A stretch of 64,000 bases of DNA from Streptomyces iconiensis (GCF_028657195.3 NZ_JANCPR020000011.1:1-64000), one strand, 5' to 3'; numbered from the stretch's first letter, positions 35,439 to 45,961 are shown. Notes: a model not told the origin generated them from the sequence alone. Made by a program: numbers and translations.

Positions 35439-35560
35439 GCTGCGCACTACAGGCGGGCTGCGCACTACGGGTGACGCGCTCGTCTGCGGAGCGGCTGATG
35501 TGAGCCCGTTCTGCCGCCCGCTCGGGGGCGTGCGCCGTCCGGCGGCCGTACGCTCGGCTC

Positions 35561-35932
35561 ATGGCAGCACGATTCAAGGATCTGGCCCTGGAGGCCGCCG
35601 ACCACCAGTCGCTGGCGGACTGGTGGTGCTCGGCGCTGGGGTACGTACGGCGTGAGCCACCCGCCGGGTACACGGAGCAGCCGCGGGAGTGGCCGGTGCC
35701 GATCTACGACCCGGAGGGTTCGGGTCCGCTGATCTGGCTGAACCCTGTGTCCGAGCCCAGTGAGGGCAGCAGGATGCACCTGGACGTCTTCGGTGACACG
35801 GAGGAACTCCTGGCGCTGGGGGCGAGGTTGGTGCGCAGGCGGGACAAGGAGATCGGCTGGGACATCCTGGAGGACCCGGAGGGCAACAAGTTCTGCGTCT
35901 TCGACCCCAAGCCCCGGGTCGTGCGCCGCTAG
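35561..35932 (+). CDS. VOC superfamily protein (glyoxalase/bleomycin-resistance-like)
   Basis: 123 aa from ATG 35561. One full beta-alpha-beta-beta-beta pair is seen: KDLALEAADHQSLADWWCSALGY, then SRMHLDVFGDTEEL and GWDILEDPEGNKFCVFDPKP. Members of this subfamily are small enzymes or binding proteins of unknown substrate. No linked gene is evident. Confidence 0.88.
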   Translation: MAARFKDLALEAADHQSLADWWCSALGYVRREPPAGYTEQPREWPVPIYDPEGSGPLIWLNPVSEPSEGSRMHLDVFGDTEELLALGARLVRRRDKEIGWDILEDPEGNKFCVFDPKPRVVRR

Positions 35933-36042
35933 GACCTTCCGGCCGGCCCGGCCGCCTGGCGGGGACGGGGGGTGGAGGCGGGGGCCCCGCGCCTGGTCAC
36001 GGATGCGCCGGGGGTATGCCTGGGGTCAGAGGATGTGCCCGG

Positions 36043-36738
36043 TCAGAGTCGGGTCCAGGTGCGGCGGTCGCGGGCGAGGGCGTAGACGGTCTCGATCTCG
36101 GCCGGTTTCCACACGCCACCGGTACGGCCGAGCCGGTCGGCGATCTCCCCTTCCCTGAGCACCAGCACCGTGCCGGAGGGGTCGGTGCAGGTGAGGGCGC
36201 GGGCCGCCACGAAGACGAGGACGGGCTGTGCCGTGACGGCGAATCCGCAGCGGCGTTCGAGTGCGAGCGAGGCGGCCAGGGCCTCACGCCTGGCGAGACG
36301 TACGCAGGGCACGCTGCCGCGACGCCGTCCCAGCTGGGCGGCGTCGGGCCCGACACGTACGCGGGCGCGCCTGTGGTGTTCTGTGCGGACGGTGAAGACT
36401 CCGCCGGGGCCGATGAGCAGGTGGGCGATGACCGTGTGGGAGGGCAGGGGGAGGGAGTGCAGAAGGCGCCATCCGGTGCCTGTCAGCTCTTCGAGGATGT
36501 CGCCCACGCGCTGCTGTCCCGTGAGCTGCTCGCGCCATGCGGCGGCGGCGCGGGGCCGGCGGGCCACGCGGGCGAGGGCGGTGCGCAGCGGTCCGGGGTC
36601 GCGTTCGCGGGGCTCCAGGGAGGCGAGCTTGGCGTGTACGTCCTCGCCGGGGCGGTTGGGGGCGAGATCGTCGTCGGGGTGGAGCCACAGCGGGCCACTG
36701 TCGTGGGGCCATTCGTGAGCGCTGCCGTACTTGTCCAT
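36043..36738 (-). CDS. NERD (nuclease-related) domain protein, degenerate site
   Basis: 231 aa from ATG 36738. The central domain reads LTGQQRVGDILEELTGTGWR followed by LLHSLPLPSHTVIAHLLIGPGGVFTVRTEH. It aligns with the NERD pattern (..GE..v...L..L...g..vlh.lp......iDH.viGP.GvfviE.K). The usual catalytic Asp and ExK are replaced (IAH for IDH, VRTEH for x-E-x-K), so nuclease activity is doubtful. The N-terminal 60 residues and the C-terminus are unrecognised. Confidence 0.75.
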   Translation of the reverse strand: MDKYGSAHEWPHDSGPLWLHPDDDLAPNRPGEDVHAKLASLEPRERDPGPLRTALARVARRPRAAAAWREQLTGQQRVGDILEELTGTGWRLLHSLPLPSHTVIAHLLIGPGGVFTVRTEHHRRARVRVGPDAAQLGRRRGSVPCVRLARREALAASLALERRCGFAVTAQPVLVFVAARALTCTDPSGTVLVLREGEIADRLGRTGGVWKPAEIETVYALARDRRTWTRL

Positions 36739-37012
36739 GTCGCCACCCCCCGGTGCTCGTGCCCTTCTCCGGCGCTTCCGATGCCTCACCCAAGGATCCG
36801 TCAGAGCGGGTGCGAGGTCGAGCGCGTGACGCGGACTGCGACGGCAGTGACGTAAGTGGCATGTCCTATGGGCGCTTACCGGGTGCGAGCGCTGCCATGT
36901 GACGTGTACCGGGCCCCATGTGGTGCGCACATGTGCACCGGGGGCGGGTCCCGTGTGGTGTGTGCGTACGGGCGGGCCCCCGCGCCCGGCCGGAGTGCGG
37001 GGGCGTGCCGTG

Positions 37013-38893
37013 TCAGCCGACGGCGGCGTCGGCTGTCTGTGCGTCGCGGCGTACGAGCGCCGCGTACCGGCCGTCTGCGGCGAGGAGTTCGTCATGGGTG
37101 CCGCGTTCGGCTATGCGTCCCGCGTCCAGGACGACGATCTGGTCGGCGTCGCGGACGGTGGACAGGCGGTGGGCGATGGTGAGCGTGGTGCGTCCGGCGG
37201 AGAGCGCGTCGATGGCTTCCTGGACGGCGCGTTCGGTGCGGGTGTCCAGGGCGCTGGTGGCCTCGTCGAGGATGAGGACGGGCGGGTCGCGCAGGATGGT
37301 GCGGGCGAGGGCGAGGCGCTGCTTCTCGCCGCCGGAGAAGCGGTAGCCGCGTTCGCCGACGAGAGTGTCGTACCCCTGGGGCAGCGCGGCGATCTGGTCG
37401 TGGATCTGGGCCGCCCGCGCGGCTTCGCGGATCTCTTCACCTGTGGCGTCGGGGCGTGCGAAGCGCAGGTTGTCGGCGACGGTGGCGTGGAAGAGGTAGG
37501 TCTCCTGGGAGACGACGCCGATGCCCCGGGCGAGGGTGTCGAAGTCCAGGTCGCGTACGTCGGTCCCGTCGAGCGTGACGCGTCCGGCTGTCACGTCGTA
37601 CAGGCGCGGCACGAGGTAGCTGAGGGTGCTCTTGCCTGATCCCGTGGCTCCTACGACGGCGAGGCTCGTTCCGGCGGGAACGGTGAGGTCGATTCCATGG
37701 AGCGTGCCGTTGGGTTCGGCGGGGTCGTAGGAGAAGTCGACGTGTTCGAAGCGGACCTCACCGCGCACGGTGGGGAGCGCTACGGGGTGGTCGGGTTCGG
37801 TGATGTCCACCGGCAGGTCGAGGTATTCGAAGATGCGCTGGAAGAGAGCGAGCGAGGTCTGCATCTCGACGCCTGTGGTGAGCAGGGAGACGGTGGGGCG
37901 CAGCAGGCCCTGCTGGAGGGTGACGAAGGCGACCAGGGTGCCGATGGAGAAGGCGGGCCCTCCGAGGTCGACGAGCATTCCGGCTGTCCAGTAGAGCAGC
38001 GCGGGGATGGCGGCCATGACGATGCCGATGGTCGACATGCGCCAGCGGCCGGCCATGTTGGAGCGGATCTCCAGGTCGACGAGGCGTTCGGACTCGGTGG
38101 CGAAGTCGCGGGTCAGAGAGTCGGAGCGGCCCATGGTGCGGCCCAGGAGGATGCCGCTGACGGAGAGCGACTCGGTGACGATGGCGGACATGGAGGCCAT
38201 CTGTTTCTGCCGCTCGGTGGTGATGTGTTTGCGCTCGCGGCCGACGCGGCGGCTCACCCACACGAAGAAGGGCAGCAGGATCAGGGAGGTGATGGTCAGC
38301 CGCCAGTCCAGGGCGAGCATGGCGACGACGGTGGCGATGACGCTGGTGAGGTTGGAGACCAGCGAGGTGGCGGTCGAGGTGACGGTGGCCTGCATGCCGC
38401 CGATGTCGTTGGCGATGCGGGACTGGACCTCGCCCGTGCGGGTGCGGGTGAAGAAGGCGAGCGGCATCCGCTGCAGCTTGGCGTAGACGCCGGTACGCAG
38501 GTCGTGCATGACGCGCTGGCCGACGGTGGTGCTGATGAGGGTCTGGAGTACTCCGAAGACGCTCGTCATCACGGCTGTCGCGATCATGCCGAGCGCGAGG
38601 AGGCTGAGCAGGCCGGTGCGCTGGTCGGGGATGGCGACGTCGAGGATCTCGCGCAGCAGGAACGGGGAGGCGACGGAGACCAGGGACGAAGCGGCGACCA
38701 GCATGCCGACGAGGGAGAGGCGCCCGCGGTAGGGGCGGAAGAGGCGGAGGATCCGGCGGACCTGGGCCGGCTGTTCGGTGCTCAGATCGCCCTTGGGCGC
38801 GGGCGTCCAGCCGGTGGCGTCATGGGGCAAGGGTCTCCTCGCGGGGGTGTGGGGCGGTGCTGCCCGGTACGGTCGCAATGCTTCATGGAGCAT
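37013..38893 (-). CDS. ABC exporter, fused permease-ATPase
   Basis: 626 aa from ATG 38893. The transmembrane domain (about 45-340) has six hydrophobic segments. The ATPase domain has Walker A GATGSGKST, signature RFSGGEKQRLAL, Walker B VLILDEATSALD and H-loop AHRL, all intact, so a homodimer could hydrolyse ATP at both sites. It is divergent from a MarR gene, with inverted repeats between them, the usual layout of drug-inducible efflux. Confidence 0.92.
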   Translation of the reverse strand: MLHEALRPYRAAPPHTPARRPLPHDATGWTPAPKGDLSTEQPAQVRRILRLFRPYRGRLSLVGMLVAASSLVSVASPFLLREILDVAIPDQRTGLLSLLALGMIATAVMTSVFGVLQTLISTTVGQRVMHDLRTGVYAKLQRMPLAFFTRTRTGEVQSRIANDIGGMQATVTSTATSLVSNLTSVIATVVAMLALDWRLTITSLILLPFFVWVSRRVGRERKHITTERQKQMASMSAIVTESLSVSGILLGRTMGRSDSLTRDFATESERLVDLEIRSNMAGRWRMSTIGIVMAAIPALLYWTAGMLVDLGGPAFSIGTLVAFVTLQQGLLRPTVSLLTTGVEMQTSLALFQRIFEYLDLPVDITEPDHPVALPTVRGEVRFEHVDFSYDPAEPNGTLHGIDLTVPAGTSLAVVGATGSGKSTLSYLVPRLYDVTAGRVTLDGTDVRDLDFDTLARGIGVVSQETYLFHATVADNLRFARPDATGEEIREAARAAQIHDQIAALPQGYDTLVGERGYRFSGGEKQRLALARTILRDPPVLILDEATSALDTRTERAVQEAIDALSAGRTTLTIAHRLSTVRDADQIVVLDAGRIAERGTHDELLAADGRYAALVRRDAQTADAAVG

Positions 38894-38924
38894 AGTTCAT
38901 CGTTACCTATACTCACAATGAACT
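38894..38924. promoter_or_regulatory. ABC/MarR divergent promoter and operator
   Basis: AGTTCAT (38894-38900) and ATGAACT (38918-38924) are perfect 7-bp arms separated by 17 bp that include TATACT, a good -10 candidate. The 52-bp intergenic region is notably A/T-rich. A MarR dimer or pair of dimers could block both genes from here. Confidence 0.6.
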
Positions 38925-38945
38925 TAGTCCTGGTAGTCTGCGGCC

Positions 38946-39395
38946 ATGGTGCTCCACCCCGCTGACGAGTCCGCCGGAAACCTCGCTGACCAGCTACTTC
39001 GCCTCACCCGGCGGCTGAACCACGCCCACCGGCACAGCTTCGCGCCGGTCGGCGTCACCCCCGCCCAGGCCCGGACGCTGCGCACGGTCGCGCACAGTGA
39101 GGAGCCGCTGCGCATGGCGGACCTCGCCGAACGGCTGGGCGTCGTGCCCCGCCAGGTGACGAGTCTGATCGACGCGCTGGAGGAACGCGGCCTGGTGCGG
39201 CGCGCGCCGGACACGGCGAACCGCCGCGTGATCCGTATCGAGCTGACGGAGGGCGGCACGCACGCGCTCAAGGAGCTGCGGCAGGCACGCAGGACCGCCG
39301 CCGAGGAGCTGCTGGCCCCGCTCTCCGGGGACCAGCGCGAAGAGCTGAGCAGGCTGCTGACCCTGCTCGATGTGGAACACGGCCGCCCGGGCTGA
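38946..39395 (+). CDS. MarR family transcriptional regulator
   Basis: 149 aa from ATG 38946. The winged helix is PLRMADLAERLGVVPRQVTSLIDALEERGLVRR, then the wing DTANRRVIRIELTEGG. Probably the repressor of the divergent ABC exporter and of itself. Confidence 0.92.
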   Translation: MVLHPADESAGNLADQLLRLTRRLNHAHRHSFAPVGVTPAQARTLRTVAHSEEPLRMADLAERLGVVPRQVTSLIDALEERGLVRRAPDTANRRVIRIELTEGGTHALKELRQARRTAAEELLAPLSGDQREELSRLLTLLDVEHGRPG

Positions 39396-39509
39396 TGTCG
39401 GAGGCCCGAACTAGCATGTGCTTCGCACCTGCTCGCTCGTCTGCCTCACACCCGGTTCCGCCCCTCGCCCCCGCCCTCCACTCACTCCCCTCCGCGCCTT
39501 GGAGATGCC

Positions 39510-42482
39510 ATGCCGCTGCTCGAACCCAAGTCCGGCGCTCTGCGTCCGCAGCCAGAAGCCGGGCACTCCCCTGCGGCGGACCGCGTGGCCGACTCCCGCG
39601 CGGGCGGCACGGCGCAGCCGCTGCGCGGTGACCTGGAGCGGCTACTGGGTGCGGACAAGGTGCTCTGGAAGGTCTCCGACCTGGTGCGCTACGCCTCCGA
39701 CGCCAGTCCGTACCGCTTCGTGCCGCAGGTCGTGGTGCTCGCCGAGGACGTGCACGACATCTCCGCCGTACTGTCCTACGCCCGCGAGCACGGCCGCGAT
39801 GTCGTCTTCCGCGCCGCCGGTACCTCGCTGAACGGGCAGGCGCAGGGCGAGGACATCCTCGTGGACGTACGCCGTCACTGGGCGGGCGTCGAGGTGCTGG
39901 ACGGGGAAGGAGCGCGTGCCCGCATCCAGCCGGGGACCACCGTGTTCAGGGCGAACGCGTCGCTGGCGCCGTACGGCAGGCTGCTCGGACCCGACCCGGC
40001 CAGCGCCATCGCGTGCACCGTCGGTGGCGTCGTCGCCAACAACGCCTCGGGCATGACAGCGGGCACCACCCGCAACTCCTACCGCACCGTGGCCTCGCTC
40101 ACCGCCGTGCTCCCCAGCGGCACCGTCGTGGACACCGCAGCGCCGGACGCCGACGAGAAGCTGGCGAGCGCCGAGCCCGAGCTGTGCGAGGGCCTGATGG
40201 CCCTCAAGGCGGAGATCGAGGCGGACGCCGGCCTTGTCGCCCGTATCCGTGCGAAGTACGAGCTGAAGAACACCAACGGTTACCGCCTGGACGCCTTCCT
40301 CGACGGCGGGACACCGGTGGAGATCCTGCGCGGGCTGATGGTGGGCTCGCAGGGCACGCTCGGCTTCCTGGCCGAGGTCGTCTTCGACACCCTGCCCCTG
40401 CTGCGCCGCACCTCGACGGGCCTGTTCTTCTTCCCGACGCTGTCGGCCGCCGCCGCCGCTGTGCCACGGTTCAACGAGGCCGGGGCGATGGCCGTCGAGC
40501 TGATGGACGGCAACACCCTGCGTGCCTCGGTCAGCGTCGCCGGGGTGCCGCAGGACTGGGCCGAGCTGCCGAGGGAGACCACGGCGCTCCTGGTGGAGTT
40601 CCGCTCCCCCGACGACGCGACGCGTGAGGAGCGCGAACGCGAGGCGCGGGAGGTGCTGTCCGGCCTGGAGCTGATCGCTCCGGTGCCCTCGGTGACCAAC
40701 GAGCTGACCCGCGACCCGGGGACGATCGCGTCCTACTGGAAGGCCCGCAAGGCGTTCGTGACCGCCGTCGGCGGATCGCGCCCCTCCGGAACGACCCTGA
40801 TCACCGAGGACTTCGCCGTACCGCCCTCGCGGCTGGCGGAGGCGTGCGAGGCGCTGCTGGAGCTGCAGGAGAGGCACGGATTCGACGCCGCTGTCGCGGG
40901 GCACGCCGCGCACGGGAACCTGCACTTCCTGTTGGCCTTCGACGCCGCCGCCCCGGACGACGTGGAGCGGTACGCCGCCTTCATGGACGCGTTCTGCCGG
41001 ATGACCGTCGAGCGGTTCGACGGCTCCCTCAAGGCGGAGCACGCCACCGGGCGGAACATCGCGCCGTTCCTGGAACTGGAGTGGGGCGCCAGGGCAACCG
41101 ATCTGATGTGGCGCGTCAAGCGGATCGTTGACCCCGCCGGGGTCCTGGCGCCCGGTGTGCTGCTGGACCGCGACCCGCGGGCGCATCTGCGCGGCCTGAA
41201 GTCGATCCCGAGCGTCGAGGCACTGGCCGACCCGTGCATCGAGTGCGGCTTCTGCGAACCGACCTGCCCGAGCGAGGACCTGACGACCACACCGCGCCAG
41301 CGCATCGTGCTGCGCCGCGAGATGCTGCGGCAGGCGCCCGGCTCACCGGTCAACGACAGCCTTCTCGACTCCTACGGGTACGACGCCGTCGACACCTGCG
41401 CGGGCGACTCGACCTGCAAGCTGGACTGCCCCGTGGGCATCGACACCGGCGCCCTGATGAAGGACTTCCGGCACGCGCGGCACTCGGCACGCGAGGAGCG
41501 CAACGCCGAGCGGACAGCCCGGCACTTCGGGCGGGTCGAGCGCTCAGCGCGGCTGGCCGTCGCGGCGGCCGACCAACTGCGCGGACGGCTGCGCGGACGC
41601 GGCGGCGACCTGGGCGACCGGCTGCTGAACTCCCTGACGGACAAGGCACGCAAGGCCGTGAGCCCCGACCTGGTGCCCGAGTGGCTGCCGGAGGTCCCTG
41701 GACCCGCTGCCAAGCGGCTGCCCGCGACGAACAGAGCGAGCGCGGCAGCCGTCTACTACCCGGCCTGTGTCAACCGCATCTTCGGCGACCCGAAGGGCTA
41801 CGACGGGCTGTCCCTGCCCGAGGCCATGATCATCGTCTCGGCGCGTGCCGGCCGACCCGTATGGATCCCCGAGGATGTCACCGGCACCTGCTGCGCGACG
41901 ATCTGGCACTCCAAGGGCTACGAGTCGGGCAACACACTGATGGCCAACCGGATGGTGGAGGCCGCCTGGCGGTGGACCGACGGCGGCGAACTTCCCCTGG
42001 TCGTGGACGCGTCCTCGTGCACGCTGGGCATCGCCGAAGAGGTCGTGCCGTATCTGACGCCCGCCAACCGCAAGCTGCACGACCAGCTGAGGATCCTCGA
42101 CTCCCTGGTGTGGGCGGCGGAGGAGCTGCTGCCCCGGCTGACGATCGAGCAGCGCACCGGCTCCGCCGTACTGCACCCGACCTGCTCCATGCGGCACCTG
42201 GACGACGAGGCCGAACTGCGCACCGTCGCCGAGGCATGCGCCGAGGAAGTCGTGGTGCCGCTCGACGCCGGCTGCTGTGCCTTCGCGGGCGACCGCGGGC
42301 TGCTGCACGAGGAGTTGACGGCTTCGGCGACCGCGCGGGAAGCCGCCGAGGTGACGGCGCGCTCCTACGACACGTATCTGTCGGCCAACCGCACCTGCGA
42401 GATCGGGCTCAATCACGCTACGGGCAACAGGGGTTACCACTCGGTCATCCAAGAACTGGAGCGCGCCACCCGGCCGAGGTGA
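39510..42482 (+). CDS. FAD/Fe-S D-lactate dehydrogenase-type oxidoreductase
   Basis: 990 aa from ATG 39510, with GGAG upstream. Domains in order: FAD-binding type 4 (about 55-230; RAAGTSLNGQAQ, CTVGGVVANNASGM), FAD-linked oxidase C-terminal (about 270-560; GHAAHGNLHFLL), a two-cluster ferredoxin module (CIECGFCEPTCPS and CAGDSTCKLDCPVG), then two cysteine-rich CCG modules (PACVNRIFG, CCATIWHSKG, CSMRHL, GCCAFAGDRG). This is the layout of membrane-peripheral D-lactate or D-2-hydroxyacid dehydrogenases that pass electrons to quinone. It is monocistronic. Confidence 0.9.
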   Translation: MPLLEPKSGALRPQPEAGHSPAADRVADSRAGGTAQPLRGDLERLLGADKVLWKVSDLVRYASDASPYRFVPQVVVLAEDVHDISAVLSYAREHGRDVVFRAAGTSLNGQAQGEDILVDVRRHWAGVEVLDGEGARARIQPGTTVFRANASLAPYGRLLGPDPASAIACTVGGVVANNASGMTAGTTRNSYRTVASLTAVLPSGTVVDTAAPDADEKLASAEPELCEGLMALKAEIEADAGLVARIRAKYELKNTNGYRLDAFLDGGTPVEILRGLMVGSQGTLGFLAEVVFDTLPLLRRTSTGLFFFPTLSAAAAAVPRFNEAGAMAVELMDGNTLRASVSVAGVPQDWAELPRETTALLVEFRSPDDATREEREREAREVLSGLELIAPVPSVTNELTRDPGTIASYWKARKAFVTAVGGSRPSGTTLITEDFAVPPSRLAEACEALLELQERHGFDAAVAGHAAHGNLHFLLAFDAAAPDDVERYAAFMDAFCRMTVERFDGSLKAEHATGRNIAPFLELEWGARATDLMWRVKRIVDPAGVLAPGVLLDRDPRAHLRGLKSIPSVEALADPCIECGFCEPTCPSEDLTTTPRQRIVLRREMLRQAPGSPVNDSLLDSYGYDAVDTCAGDSTCKLDCPVGIDTGALMKDFRHARHSAREERNAERTARHFGRVERSARLAVAAADQLRGRLRGRGGDLGDRLLNSLTDKARKAVSPDLVPEWLPEVPGPAAKRLPATNRASAAAVYYPACVNRIFGDPKGYDGLSLPEAMIIVSARAGRPVWIPEDVTGTCCATIWHSKGYESGNTLMANRMVEAAWRWTDGGELPLVVDASSCTLGIAEEVVPYLTPANRKLHDQLRILDSLVWAAEELLPRLTIEQRTGSAVLHPTCSMRHLDDEAELRTVAEACAEEVVVPLDAGCCAFAGDRGLLHEELTASATAREAAEVTARSYDTYLSANRTCEIGLNHATGNRGYHSVIQELERATRPR

Positions 42483-42660
42483 CAGGGGGACCGGTGCGGG
42501 CCAGGACACGGCCCCGGAGCGGGCGCGGCGCCGGGCCCGGACACGGGCCCCAGGCGGCGGGGACGGCGAGGCCGTCGCCCACGTAAGGCATGCGGGACGC
42601 GCGCGTGGGCATGCGGGGACGGGGAGTTACGGACCCGCCCGCGCCGGTTGCCCCCGTATG

Positions 42661-42684
42661 GCGTGCGGGGTCTCCCCCGCACGC
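42661..42684. terminator. Bidirectional terminator between dehydrogenase and amylase
   Basis: GCGTGCGGGG and CCCCGCACGC form a perfect 10-bp stem around TCTC, 14 nt past the amylase stop and between two convergent genes. Confidence 0.75.
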
Positions 42685-42697
42685 CTGCGGTGCGTGG

Positions 42698-44062
42698 CTA
42701 TCCGGTCGCGCCGGTGTGGAGGGCGACGGCCGCGTGCGCGGGCAACTTGAGCTGGACCGTCCCGCCGTCATCGACCTGGACCTTCTCGGCGCAGTTTCCC
42801 AGCCCGGAGGCGACGTTGCAGTACGTGCCCGCCGGCAGCGAGGTCTTCAAGCTCCTGTTCAGCTCGCCGTCACCGTTGTTGAGGGCGACGAAGCCCTTGT
42901 CGCCGCGGCTGAAGGCGAGCGCCTGGCCCTCCGACCACCAGTCCTTCAGCTCCGCCGCACCGACGGTGTTGCGGAACCCGACCATGCCGGTGATCTCCGG
43001 CCGGGCGTGGGTGTTGGTCCAGCCGCTGTCGCCGCCGGGCGGGCCCGCGTCGTGGTCGCTGAACTCGTAGCCGGAGTAGACGTTCGGTGAGCCGTAGGGA
43101 TGGGCCAGGAGGAAGACGTTGGCGAGCGTGTGGGCCGGGCCGTCCTTGTAGGTGAGGGTGGAGCCGTTGCGTTCGGTGTCCCAGTTGTCGACGAACGTGC
43201 GCGCGGGGCCGCCGTCGAGCTTTCCGTCGCCGATGCCCTGGAGAGAGCCCAGGTCACCGCCCTGGAAGGCACTCTTGATGTGGGCTCCATAGCGGAACTC
43301 GTCCACGTCGCCGACGCCGGTGTACTCCTCGGGCTGTACGGCTTCGCCCGCGCCGTGGATGACCTCGCTGACCCAGAAGCCGGGGTCCTGCCGCATCGTG
43401 GACTTGATGGCCTCCACGTCGGCTGCGGCCATGTGCTTGGCCGCGTCGATGCGGAAGCCCGCGACGCCCATCGAGCGCAGGTCGTCGAGGTATCCGGCGA
43501 TGGCGGTGCGGACCTTGTCGCTGCCGGTGTCGAGGTCGGCCAGACCCACGAGTTCGCAGTTCTGGACGTTCTCGCGGTTGGTGTAGTCCTTGATGTTCTC
43601 GCGGCAGGTGTGGAAGTCGGCGTCCTCGTAGGTGCCGGGGTAGCCGTACTTGGTGTACCGCGTGCCGCCGGTTCCGGTGCCCGAGCCGGAGGACATGTGG
43701 TTGACGACGGCGTCGGCGATCACCTTGACACCCGCCTTGTCGCACGCGCCGACCATGTTCGCGAAGTCGGTACGGTCACCGAGCCGGCCCGCGATCTTGT
43801 AGCTGACGGGCTGGTAGGAGGTCCACCACTGGTCGCCCTGGATGTGCTCGGTCGCGGGTGAGACCTCGACATAGCCGTAACCGGCCGGTCCGAGCGTGTC
43901 GGTGCACTCCTTGGCGACCGAGGTGAACGGCCGCTCGAACATCGTCGCGGTGACCGTCTTCTCGCCGGGAGGCACGGCCTGGGACTGCCAGGGGGCGACC
44001 GCTATCAGACCGCCGGCCGCCAGAACTCCGGCCGTGCTCGCCCCGAGCAGGCGTTTTCTCAT
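42698..44062 (-). CDS. Secreted alpha-amylase (GH13)
   Basis: 454 aa from ATG 44062 with AAGGAG upstream. A signal peptide ([20 protein letters not shown] to SQA) directs secretion. GH13 regions are visible: DAVVNHMS (region I), [10 protein letters not shown] with the nucleophile Asp (II), FWVSEVIHG with the acid Glu (III) and [11 protein letters not shown], where the usual HD is ND (IV). The chain ends after the C-terminal beta domain ([11 protein letters not shown]) with no starch-binding module, matching short Streptomyces amylases of about 460 aa. Upstream TTGC/GCAA repeats suggest control by a MalR-type repressor. Confidence 0.93.
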   Translation of the reverse strand: MRKRLLGASTAGVLAAGGLIAVAPWQSQAVPPGEKTVTATMFERPFTSVAKECTDTLGPAGYGYVEVSPATEHIQGDQWWTSYQPVSYKIAGRLGDRTDFANMVGACDKAGVKVIADAVVNHMSSGSGTGTGGTRYTKYGYPGTYEDADFHTCRENIKDYTNRENVQNCELVGLADLDTGSDKVRTAIAGYLDDLRSMGVAGFRIDAAKHMAAADVEAIKSTMRQDPGFWVSEVIHGAGEAVQPEEYTGVGDVDEFRYGAHIKSAFQGGDLGSLQGIGDGKLDGGPARTFVDNWDTERNGSTLTYKDGPAHTLANVFLLAHPYGSPNVYSGYEFSDHDAGPPGGDSGWTNTHARPEITGMVGFRNTVGAAELKDWWSEGQALAFSRGDKGFVALNNGDGELNRSLKTSLPAGTYCNVASGLGNCAEKVQVDDGGTVQLKLPAHAAVALHTGATG

Positions 44063-44182
44063 CGTTGCGGCTCCTTCGTCATGCGGGCACGAGGGGGTGC
44101 CCGGGAAGGCAGCCACGCGCCTGGGCCGCCGTGGGGGGTGACGGCTCGGAGCCTGCCGCTTGCGGCGTGGGCACGTCAAGAG

Positions 44183-44238
44183 TTGCCGCAAGCATTTCCA
44201 GCTGTTGCTGCAATATCTTGCTGCCCGCTCCCGCAAGG
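44183..44238 (-). promoter_or_regulatory. Amylase control region with TTGCxGCAA repeats
   Basis: TTGCCGCAAG (44183-44192), TTGCTGCAAT (44205-44214), CTTGCTGCC (44218-44226) and CCGCAAGG (44231-44238) form a cluster of related direct and inverted elements. Streptomyces amylase promoters are known to carry CTTGCAG-type repeats recognised by the maltose regulator MalR (Reg1). Confidence 0.6.
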
Positions 44239-44357
44239 AAGTCCATCTACGGGCAAGGAGAGTCCAAGCCCGTCCTCTTGCGCACCACTGGTCTCAACCA
44301 CCAGTGTCCTGAACGGAGTTCACGCATCCGTCACGCAGCGACCTGCCGGGAGGCCCT

Positions 44358-45764
44358 ATGAACGACCAAGGATTCAGCCGCCGTTCGGTGATCAGAACGG
44401 CCGGTGCCGCGGGAGCGGGACTGGGCATCGGCGCGCTCGGCACCGGAACAGCGGACGCCGCGCCCGGAGCCGCGGCGGACGCCGGGGAAGCACAGGCACC
44501 CGCCGCGCCTCCACGCCAGGGCGAGACCATGATCGGCGTCCCGTTCGAGGGCCGCAGCACCATCCGGGTCGGCATCGTCGGCCTGGGCCAGCGCGGCGGC
44601 AGCATGATCGACCTGTTCCTCGCACTGAAGGGCGTACGTGTCACCGCGCTGTGCGACACGGTGCGCGAGAAGACCGAGCGCGCGGCGAAGAAGGTCACCG
44701 ACGCGGGCCAGCCGGCGCCCGCCCTCTACACCAAGGGCGAGCACGACTTCGAGAAGCTGTGCAGACGCGGCGACCTGGACTTCGTCTATGTCGCGACGCC
44801 GTGGGAGTGGCACTTCCCCATGGCCAAGGCCGCGCTCAAGGGCGGCAAGCACGTGGGCGTGGAGTGCCCCATCGCGCTGGACCTGAAGGAACTGTGGGAG
44901 CTGGTCGACCTCTCCGAGCGGCACCGCAAGCACTGCATGCAGCTGGAGAACTGCGCCTACGGGCAGAACGAGATGCGCGTGCTGCGCATGGCACACGAGG
45001 GACTCTTCGGCGACCTGCTGCACAGCGCGGGCGCCTACATCCACGATCTGCGCGAGCTGATGTTCGACCCCGACTACTACGAGGGTCCCTGGCGCCGTCG
45101 CTGGCACACCCGCCTCAAGGGCGACCTCTACCCCAACCACGGCTTCGGTCCGGCCTCCAACTACATGGACGTCAACCGCGGCGACCGCGCCGTGCGCATC
45201 AGCACCTTCGGTACGCCCTCCCTCGGCCTGGCCGCCTACCGCAAGCAGCACATGCCGCCGGACCACGAGAGCTGGAAGGAGACCTACGTCGAAAGCGACA
45301 TGTCGATCAGTCTCGTCCAGACCGCCAAGGGCCGCGTGATCCGGCTGGAGCACAACGTCTCCAACCCGCACCCCTATGACCGCCTCAACCTCCTCGCCGG
45401 CACGAAGGGCGTGTTCGAGGACTACCCGCCCCGGATCTATCTGGAGCCGGACATGTCCGGTCACGAGTGGGGCGACTTCGGCAAGTACAAGGACTTCGAC
45501 CACTGGCTGTGGAAGGAACACGCCAACCCGCCCGGCGGCCACGGCGGCATGGACTACATCATGCTCTTCCGCCTCGTACAGTGCATGCGCCTCGGACTCG
45601 TCCCCGACTTCGACGTGTACGACGCGGCCACCTGGACCTCTCCCGTGCCGCTGAGCCACGCCTCCATCAAGGCGAAGGGCATGCCGCAGGAGATCCCCGA
45701 CTTCACCCGGGGGCTGTGGAAGAAGGAGCGCACCGGTATCGACTCCGAGAAGCCCAAGGGGTAG
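44358..45764 (+). CDS. Gfo/Idh/MocA family oxidoreductase, GH109-like
   Basis: 468 aa from ATG 44358 with GGGAGG upstream. A Tat signal ([20 protein letters not shown]) leads into an NAD-binding Rossmann fold ([12 protein letters not shown]) and the MocA substrate domain. [20 protein letters not shown] closely follows the motif of GH109 alpha-N-acetylgalactosaminidases, which use NAD+ in an elimination-type mechanism. It is probably exported with bound cofactor and acts on glycans. It is divergent from the amylase. Confidence 0.88.
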   Translation: MNDQGFSRRSVIRTAGAAGAGLGIGALGTGTADAAPGAAADAGEAQAPAAPPRQGETMIGVPFEGRSTIRVGIVGLGQRGGSMIDLFLALKGVRVTALCDTVREKTERAAKKVTDAGQPAPALYTKGEHDFEKLCRRGDLDFVYVATPWEWHFPMAKAALKGGKHVGVECPIALDLKELWELVDLSERHRKHCMQLENCAYGQNEMRVLRMAHEGLFGDLLHSAGAYIHDLRELMFDPDYYEGPWRRRWHTRLKGDLYPNHGFGPASNYMDVNRGDRAVRISTFGTPSLGLAAYRKQHMPPDHESWKETYVESDMSISLVQTAKGRVIRLEHNVSNPHPYDRLNLLAGTKGVFEDYPPRIYLEPDMSGHEWGDFGKYKDFDHWLWKEHANPPGGHGGMDYIMLFRLVQCMRLGLVPDFDVYDAATWTSPVPLSHASIKAKGMPQEIPDFTRGLWKKERTGIDSEKPKG

Positions 45765-45889
45765 CCGTACGCGCTTCGTTCAGGGATCGGGCGCCGGTTG
45801 CCTGGCGGAGGCCGTGAGAGCGGGGCGCGGGAGTGGGAGCTGGTCGTAGGAGTGGCCGCAGGACTCGGCCCCTCGGGCCCTCGGGGCGT

Positions 45890-45960
45890 AGAACTCGGGC
45901 CCCGGGACTTGGGACTCGGGACTCGGGCCCTGGGACCTGGGGCTTGGGACCTGGGCCCGG
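45890..45960. repeat. Degenerate 7-10-bp GGGACT repeats
   Basis: The gap between the convergent GH109-like and transpeptidase genes contains repeated GGGACTTGGGACTCGGGACT-type units and GGGCCC clusters. They could form weak hairpins acting as terminators. Confidence 0.5.
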
Positions 45961-45961
45961 T

